Positions 6,430 to 10,865 of a stretch of 10,865 nt of DNA are shown here, one piece after another. Under the pieces are notes generated by a model, which saw only the letters and a list, made by a program, of their open reading frames with translations, was not told where the DNA came from and did not search any database. Position numbers and translations under genes: made by a program. This DNA comes from an uncultured Bacillota bacterium (GTDB taxonomy: Bacteria; Bacillota_I; Bacilli_A; Izemoplasmatales; UBA1188), in assembly GCA_900318975.1 (NCBI GenBank), contig ONMY01000167.1:1-10865 (forward strand), read 5' to 3'. Every line of letters starts with the position of its first letter. Within the stretch, counting starts at the first letter, position 1.

Positions 6430-7654
6430 AGATATTTTAATCGTTGGTGGTGGAATATCTGGCATCTATTCTGCCATTGAGGCATCTAATAAAACATCAA
6501 ATATCCTCCTAGTTGAAAGCGAGAGGGAACTTGGTGGTCTTTTAAGAAAACTTAAAGGATGTGAGTTAATCTTTGATTCTAATAAAACATCTAGCACAGA
6601 ATACTTAAGAACACTAGTTGATAAGGTTAATAAAACTGGTATTGAAATATGGAAGGAATCATATGTATCAAACATTTTAAAAGAAGATACGCTTTTTAGT
6701 GTTGATATCATCACTAAAGATGGAATTAAAAATGTTAAGACAAAATCTATAATTATTGCATCAGGATTTCACGAAAAAACAAGAAATCAATCATTTATTC
6801 CTGGCTCAAATCCTTCTGGAATATTTACATCAAGTGCTATTCTATATTACGTAAATGTTTTAGGCTATCTTCCAACTAAAACTTGTGTTTTTTATGGTTC
6901 AACTGACCTCTCACTTTACGCAATAGAAAGTTTAATTAAAGCTAATGTTAATGTGATTGGAGTTTTTGATGATAGAGAAAATCCATCTTGCTTAAACAAA
7001 AATACCGAAGATAAACTTAATAAATACAATATCCCCCTATATTTATCTTATACAGTGACAGACGTAATTGGAAAAGATAGAGTAGAGGCAATTGAATTTT
7101 CCAAGATTAAAAACGGAATAATAGATGAAAATGAAAAAATAAGAATCGATTGTGATTCTTTAATCATATCTCAAGGTTATATTCCTGAATGCAAGCTAAT
7201 AGAATCTTTAAATGCAAAGATGTCGCTTTGGACAAAAGGTCCTATAGTTGATCAAAACTCTATGACATCTATCGATGGTATTTTTGTAACTGGCAATTCT
7301 CTCATGGCTCATAATGAAATAGAAACTCAGATAATAAATGCAAAAGAAGTAGGTATAAATGCAGCAAAATTCAAACAAACTGAAAGAGAATTAATAGATG
7401 TAGATTTTGATGAAAACTATTCATTTGTAGTACCAGAGGTAGTTGATTTATCATCAAATCTTTCAAATATCAATTTCTTCTTTAGACCTGCAAAATCCTT
7501 TAATAATAAAACTGTTAAAGTATATTTAAATAAACAAATAATTTTTTCTAAAGATTATACTGTACTATATCCACCAAAAATGGAGAATATTACACTTGAT
7601 TTAAAAAAATATGATTTAACAAGTGATTCAAAGATTATGCTTAAAATAGAATAA
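6422..7654 (+). CDS. FAD/NAD-type oxidoreductase, partner of the GlpA-like protein
   Basis: A 410-residue flavoprotein of the pyridine-nucleotide-disulfide oxidoreductase class without the redox-active disulfide. An N-terminal FAD motif IVGGGISGIYSAIEA (residues 7-21) is followed by VESERELGG, the IIASGFHEKTR segment (111-121), a degenerate second nucleotide site (YGSTDLSLYAIESL, 158-171) and a closing flavin motif DGIFVTGN (285-292). Residues about 325-410 form a Cys-free C-terminal extension with beta-sandwich-like alternation (INFFFRPAKS, VKVYLNKQIIFSKDY), not part of the core fold. Related proteins sit beside GlpA-like subunits in many Firmicutes and are thought to be the NADH-linked or electron-transfer partner. 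The ATG at 6422 overlaps the upstream stop by 8 bp, with SD GAGGA at 6409-6413, so the two are co-translated. A DUF1667 gene, often third in such clusters, is absent downstream. Confidence 0.8.
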   Translation: MNKDILIVGGGISGIYSAIEASNKTSNILLVESERELGGLLRKLKGCELIFDSNKTSSTEYLRTLVDKVNKTGIEIWKESYVSNILKEDTLFSVDIITKDGIKNVKTKSIIIASGFHEKTRNQSFIPGSNPSGIFTSSAILYYVNVLGYLPTKTCVFYGSTDLSLYAIESLIKANVNVIGVFDDRENPSCLNKNTEDKLNKYNIPLYLSYTVTDVIGKDRVEAIEFSKIKNGIIDENEKIRIDCDSLIISQGYIPECKLIESLNAKMSLWTKGPIVDQNSMTSIDGIFVTGNSLMAHNEIETQIINAKEVGINAAKFKQTERELIDVDFDENYSFVVPEVVDLSSNLSNINFFFRPAKSFNNKTVKVYLNKQIIFSKDYTVLYPPKMENITLDLKKYDLTSDSKIMLKIE

Positions 7655-7664
7655 TATTTGTTTT

Positions 7665-7687
7665 TTAAAAATATAGATTATTTTTAA
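7665..7687 (+). terminator. Weak AT-only hairpin after the flavoprotein operon
   Basis: TTAAAAATA (7665-7673) pairs with TATTTTTAA (7679-7687) around a 5-base loop. The stem has no G-C pair and the downstream tail is not a clear U-run, so termination would be weak. Transcripts may read into the diguanylate cyclase gene 78 bp further on. Confidence 0.3.
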
Positions 7688-7731
7688 GCAAGTTGTAGTA
7701 AAATAAATAAGTATAAAAGGGTATATGAATT

Positions 7732-8856
7732 ATGGAATGGTTAAATTATTATTTCATCCAAAATTTTATATTGTTATGTATCTTTGTAGTAGTAATTGTA
7801 AATCTAATACAAAATTATAACATTGATAAAAAGACTAATTTTTATTCAATAGTTGTAATGATTGTTACAATACTTCTTTCTATTGCAATAACACTAGAAA
7901 ACTATGGCAAAAGCATTGCTAGCATCCCTCTTACAACAGCCTTTTCAGTCTTCGGCTATGTTGTAAGACCAGTAGTAACATATCTATTCATTAGAATGAG
8001 TTACAAAGGAAAAGATACATTATTTTTTAGACTTAGTTTTATTCCTCTAATCATTAACGCAATAATTTACTTTCTATCTTTTATCCCAAGCCTTAAAGAA
8101 TACATTGTTTATTTTGGAAATTCCCCAGATGGTAATGGTATATCCTTTAATGGAGGTCCTTTAAGATTTACATCACATATAATTGCACTTCTTTATATCA
8201 TTTGGTGGTTCTATATTTCATTCACACAAATAAGGGCAAAACATATAAGACAAGGTCTAACAATAATACTATGTGCAATGTTTGTAATACTTTCCGTTGT
8301 TATAGAAACATTCTTAAATGATTCTGGAGAAACCTACCTATTAAATACTACAATTGGACTCAGTGTACTAACATATTATCTATTTGTTCATACAGAAAGA
8401 ACACAACTAGATGCTCTTACTAATCTATATAAAAGAGAAACATTCTATAGGGATGTTCCAAGAATGTTAAAAACCGCAACCGGTATTATCCAATTTGATT
8501 TAAATGGACTTAAATTCTTAAATGATAACTATGGTCATTTAGAAGGCGATAAAGCAATTTCAACTATCTCAAAAATAATTCTCTCAATCACTCCATTCAA
8601 TATGTATGGATATCGTCTTGGTGGCGATGAGTTTACATTCATCGTAAACAATATGAAAGAAGAAGATATAGTTAGTATTATAAACAAAATAAAAGACGAG
8701 ATTGATAAGACAAATTATAGCTGCTCTATTGGTTATTCATATAAAAATTCTGACGATTTAACAATCGAAAAGCTTATGAAAATCGCAGAAGAAAATATGT
8801 ATAAAGACAAAAAAGAGTACTATAAAAAAAGCGGACTCACAAGAAGAAATATCTAA
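7732..8856 (+). CDS. Membrane diguanylate cyclase (seven-helix sensor plus GGDEF domain)
   Basis: A 374-residue protein predicted to make c-di-GMP from two GTP at the inner face of the membrane. The N-terminal ~220 residues hold about seven hydrophobic helices (near 4-28, 37-57, 64-88, 98-119, 148-166, 174-194 and 202-220), an uncharacterised sensor-like region whose signal is unknown. The GGDEF domain follows: LDALTNLYKR (226-235), metal-site FDLNGLKFLNDNYGHLEGD (255-273), GYRLGGDEFTFIV (293-305) and the closing AEENMYKDKKEYYKKSGLTR (352-371). The catalytic GGDEF is intact, so it should be active. The inhibitory I-site RxxD expected five residues before GGDEF is absent (PFNM instead). SD AAAAGGG at 7715-7721 is 10 nt upstream of the ATG. 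It has its own terminator and appears monocistronic or loosely coupled to the operon before it. Confidence 0.9.
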   Translation: MEWLNYYFIQNFILLCIFVVVIVNLIQNYNIDKKTNFYSIVVMIVTILLSIAITLENYGKSIASIPLTTAFSVFGYVVRPVVTYLFIRMSYKGKDTLFFRLSFIPLIINAIIYFLSFIPSLKEYIVYFGNSPDGNGISFNGGPLRFTSHIIALLYIIWWFYISFTQIRAKHIRQGLTIILCAMFVILSVVIETFLNDSGETYLLNTTIGLSVLTYYLFVHTERTQLDALTNLYKRETFYRDVPRMLKTATGIIQFDLNGLKFLNDNYGHLEGDKAISTISKIILSITPFNMYGYRLGGDEFTFIVNNMKEEDIVSIINKIKDEIDKTNYSCSIGYSYKNSDDLTIEKLMKIAEENMYKDKKEYYKKSGLTRRNI

Positions 8857-8874
8857 TTATATCAATAAAAATAG

Positions 8875-8908
8875 AAAAAGAAGCCAAAATCATTTTGACT
8901 TCTTTTTT
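8875..8908 (+). terminator. Rho-independent terminator after the GGDEF gene
   Basis: The 5' arm 8875-8889 (AAAAAGAAG, C, CAAAA) pairs with 8893-8907 (TTTTG, A, CTTCTTTTT), with one C/A mismatch and a 3-base loop. The arm ends in TTTTT and one more T follows, giving a good U-tail. Confidence 0.85.
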
Positions 8909-8928
8909 ATATATTTAATACTACAATT

Positions 8929-8957
8929 TTGGTTTTTTGATTTATCTATGATATAAT
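8929..8957 (+). promoter_or_regulatory. Promoter of the phosphatase/MetAP operon, placed for a leaderless transcript
   Basis: TGATATAAT (8949-8957) is a perfect extended -10, and TTGGTT (8929-8934) lies 17 bp upstream as a partial -35 (first three bases match). From the last -10 base to the ATG at 8964 there are only 6 bases, so transcription should begin at or next to the start codon. Confidence 0.75.
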
Positions 8958-8963
8958 CAAAAT

Positions 8964-9557
8964 ATGAAATTATATCTTATTCGTCATGGTGAGACAGATC
9001 AAAATAAAAATGAAGTTATACAAGGAAGAAGAGATTTCCCTTTATCAAATGCTGGTATAAATCAATCGATAGAGGCAGGAAAAACATTAAAGATGATGAA
9101 TATTCATTTCACAAAAGCTTATTCATCACCTCTTTCTAGGGCAAGAGAAACATTAAAAAATATACTAGATACTATGGGATTAAACCTAGAAATAAAAATA
9201 GAGAATGACTTAATAGAAAGAGAATTCGGTGAACTTGAAGGAATGAAGCTAACACCGGAGGTTAGAAGCCTTGTAGTAGGTGATAAGGCAAAAGGATTTG
9301 AGAAAAAGGAGAATCTTTTTAAAAGAGTAAAAAATGTCCTATTAAAAATCATCAGTGAATCAAGCGATGATGATGAAATTATCATCGTTACTCATTCTCA
9401 TGTTATTAAACCAGTTTTAATGATGATAGATGATAAAACGTATAATTTTAATTCAAGACTTTATAATCTTGGAATGGTTACTATCGAATATAAAAATGAT
9501 AGTTTTAAACTAATAGATGCAAATAGAGGTTTAGCAAATGGACAGAGTTTTAATTAA
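8964..9557 (+). CDS. Histidine phosphatase (phosphoglycerate mutase-like) superfamily protein
   Basis: A 197-residue cytosolic enzyme of the histidine phosphatase superfamily, which removes or transfers phosphate through a phospho-histidine. Seen: the N-terminal catalytic motif LYLIRHGETD (residues 3-12, nucleophile H8, R7), the second Arg segment SSPLSRARET (54-63), the acid segment EREFGELEG (E86) and THSHV (H144). The length matches GpmB/CobC-like phosphatases rather than the longer cofactor-dependent mutases. The substrate is not readable from the sequence. The RHG motif must sit near the N-terminus, so the start at 8964 is firm even though no SD precedes it; the -10 element ends 6 nt before the ATG. 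The last 20 bp overlap the start of the methionine aminopeptidase gene, so the two are co-translated, perhaps by coincidence of operon packing. Confidence 0.9.
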   Translation: MKLYLIRHGETDQNKNEVIQGRRDFPLSNAGINQSIEAGKTLKMMNIHFTKAYSSPLSRARETLKNILDTMGLNLEIKIENDLIEREFGELEGMKLTPEVRSLVVGDKAKGFEKKENLFKRVKNVLLKIISESSDDDEIIIVTHSHVIKPVLMMIDDKTYNFNSRLYNLGMVTIEYKNDSFKLIDANRGLANGQSFN

Positions 9558-10419
9558 AGATAATGACCCTTGTTGGTGCGGATGTGATAAGACATATCTT
9601 GAATGCCATAAAGAATTCGATAAGAAGCTAATAGAGGCAAGAGATGCTGGTTATCTCATTCCACCAAGAAGATTCATTAAAAATGCTATTCAAATTGAAG
9701 GAATTAGAAAAGCAGGTATTTTAAATAATGGCTTATTAGATTATATTCAAGAAAATATTAAACCTCGTATGTCTACTGAAGAGATAGACCGTCTCACAGT
9801 AAAATATCTAAAAGAACACGACTGTGAAAGTGCTGATTACCACTATGAAGGCTATCCTAAACATCTTTGCACTTCAGTAAATGATGTTGTATGTCATGGA
9901 ATTCCATCTGATTACGTCATTTTAAATGAAGGAGATATCATAAATGTTGATGCAACTATCGTTCATAAAGGTTATTATGCTGATGCATCAAGAATGTTTA
10001 TGATAGGTAAGGTTAAACCTAATGCAGAAAAACTAGTAAGAGTTACAAAAGAATGTTTAGATCTAGCAGTAGAATCAATAATTCCATGGAAGACAACTCT
10101 AAATGATCTTGCGAAAGTGATTGAAGTACACGCAAAAAAGAATGGCTTTTCAGTTGTTCATGAATATTGTGGCCATGGAGTTGGACTAAAGATGCATGAA
10201 GACCCATATGTTCTCCACTATCAAGTAAAAGAAAAAACATATTTAATTGTACCAGGAATGGTATTTACAATAGAACCAATGATCAATGAAGGTTCAAGAT
10301 ATCTATATTTAGATTATAAAGATGGATGGACTGCAAGAACTAAAGACCACAAGCTCTCAGCGCAGTGGGAATATACCCTAGTTATAAATGAGGATGGTGC
10401 AGAAATTCTATCTAAATAG
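9538..10419 (+). CDS. map: Methionine aminopeptidase, type I, with N-terminal SEC-C-like zinc motif
   Basis: A 293-residue metallopeptidase that removes the initiator Met from new proteins, a housekeeping cytosolic activity. All metal ligands are present: D138 (INVDAT), D149 (YYADASR), H213 (CGHGVG), E246 (TIEPMI) and E278 (SAQWEYT). The catalytic-site His is H120 (VCHGIP), with H220 in MHEDP. The usual EHT reads EYT here, a tolerated variation. Residues about 8-26 form a SEC-C-like cysteine cluster (DPCWCGCDKTYLECH: C12, C14, C16, C23, H24), as in the longer MetAP I forms, giving the extra ~40 residues over the E. coli enzyme. The start is fixed by SD AGAGG (9525-9529) 8 nt upstream, inside the previous gene, so the 20-bp overlap is real. 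The downstream ABC gene begins 9 bp after the TAG stop. Confidence 0.93.
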   Translation: MDRVLIKDNDPCWCGCDKTYLECHKEFDKKLIEARDAGYLIPPRRFIKNAIQIEGIRKAGILNNGLLDYIQENIKPRMSTEEIDRLTVKYLKEHDCESADYHYEGYPKHLCTSVNDVVCHGIPSDYVILNEGDIINVDATIVHKGYYADASRMFMIGKVKPNAEKLVRVTKECLDLAVESIIPWKTTLNDLAKVIEVHAKKNGFSVVHEYCGHGVGLKMHEDPYVLHYQVKEKTYLIVPGMVFTIEPMINEGSRYLYLDYKDGWTARTKDHKLSAQWEYTLVINEDGAEILSK

Positions 10420-10428
10420 GAGGTATTA

Positions 10429-10865
10429 ATGTTAAAGCTTGAAAATGTCGGTAAGATATATTCAACTGGCGATAACCTCTCTGTCGGTATTAGAAGGGTA
10501 AACATCGAATTTAATATTGGTGAATTCGTCGCAATAACCGGTGAATCTGGATCCGGTAAATCGACTCTTTTAAATATTCTCTCAGGAATTGATTCCTATG
10601 AAGAAGGTGAAATGTATGTTTCTGGAGAAGAAACATCATATTTCACGCCTGAAGACTTAGAAGAGTACCGCAATAAATATGTTGGATTTATCTTCCAAAA
10701 TTATAATATTATCGATTCATATACAGTCCTTGAAAACGTTGAGGCAGCATTACTTTCTTTGCCACTTTCAAAGGATGAGCGAAGAGAAAAAGCTCTATCC
10801 CTAATAGATAGAGTAGGTCTTTCAAAAAGAGTTCATACCAAAGCATCAAAACTTTCTGGCGGTGA
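10429..10865 (+). CDS. ABC transporter ATP-binding protein (MacB/LolD-type), 3' end outside window
   Basis: The first 145 codons of an ATP-binding cassette protein, reading to the window edge. Seen: Walker A GESGSGKST (residues 38-46), a Q-loop segment VGFIFQNYNIIDSYTVLENV (84-103) and the start of the signature LSGG at the last codons. The MacB/LolD/FtsE-like layout (MLKLENVGKIYSTGD start, SGIDSYEEGEMYVSG) points to an ATPase that pairs with an FtsX/MacB-type permease for lipoprotein, peptide or drug export, rather than an importer; the permease is not visible. A strong SD AGGAGGT (10418-10424) overlaps the upstream stop TAG, and the ATG is 5 nt further. It is likely cotranscribed with the methionine aminopeptidase gene. 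Walker B and the switch region lie beyond the window, so activity cannot be judged. Confidence 0.9.
   Translation, partial: MLKLENVGKIYSTGDNLSVGIRRVNIEFNIGEFVAITGESGSGKSTLLNILSGIDSYEEGEMYVSGEETSYFTPEDLEEYRNKYVGFIFQNYNIIDSYTVLENVEAALLSLPLSKDERREKALSLIDRVGLSKRVHTKASKLSGG

Noticed and set aside
7688..7731. A promoter for the GGDEF gene from TAAAAT at 7699-7704
   Set aside because: The position 17 bp upstream (GATTAT) does not resemble a -35 and there is no TGn, so the evidence is too weak in such AT-rich DNA.
1..10419. Genetic code 4 (TGA as Trp)
   Set aside because: Genes use TGG for Trp and all reading frames stay open without TGA; the code is standard even though TGA stops are absent.
1..10865. 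Mobile element, CRISPR array, tRNA or rRNA
   Set aside because: No transposase, terminal repeats, regularly spaced repeats or tRNA-like cloverleaf were seen on either strand.

Overview
This is an AT-rich bacterial window. It reads with the standard bacterial code: Trp is TGG in intact ORFs, and stops are TAA or TAG. Genes are dense, most have Shine-Dalgarno sites, and promoters are mostly extended -10 elements (TGnTATAAT). An ECF-type vitamin/metal transporter subunit, a Firmicutes-like pentose operon, an anaerobic-style GlpA/BFD flavoprotein pair and a GGDEF protein suggest a low-GC Bacillota (Clostridia/Erysipelotrichia-like, probably anaerobic). The species cannot be named from this sequence.

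Layout. Positions 1-147 are the C-terminal end of a membrane-anchored protein. It faces a minus-strand ECF transporter S-component gene (213-797) across one perfect bidirectional terminator. The ECF gene and a plus-strand sugar operon diverge from a 173-bp AT-rich intergenic region, whose two promoters carry the same 14-bp sequence in inverted orientation. The sugar operon (971-4517) encodes an L-fucose/L-arabinose isomerase-family enzyme, a DUF4867-like small protein and a xylulokinase, and ends at a strong terminator. The likely logic is aldose to ketose (isomerase), an unknown accessory step (DUF4867-like), then ketose phosphorylation (XylB) into the pentose phosphate pathway.

A second operon (4645-7654) encodes a GlpA-like FAD oxidoreductase with an unusual N-terminal extension and a C-terminal BFD-type [2Fe-2S] domain. 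It overlaps a second FAD/NAD-type oxidoreductase that has its own C-terminal extension. Together they look like a two-subunit flavin dehydrogenase whose substrate is open. The usual GlpA His-Ala-Gly motif is replaced, and the small third subunit gene often found beside such pairs is absent.

Next come a seven-helix membrane diguanylate cyclase (7732-8856) and its terminator. A last operon follows: a histidine phosphatase whose start codon lies where transcription should begin (a leaderless mRNA candidate), a type I methionine aminopeptidase with an N-terminal SEC-C-like zinc motif, and an ABC transporter ATPase that runs off the window.

Nothing here is a mobile element, CRISPR array, rRNA or tRNA. 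No intergenic gap exceeds 300 bases. The items most worth attention are the isomerase/DUF4867/XylB operon, the divergent GlpA-like flavoprotein pair, and the leaderless start.
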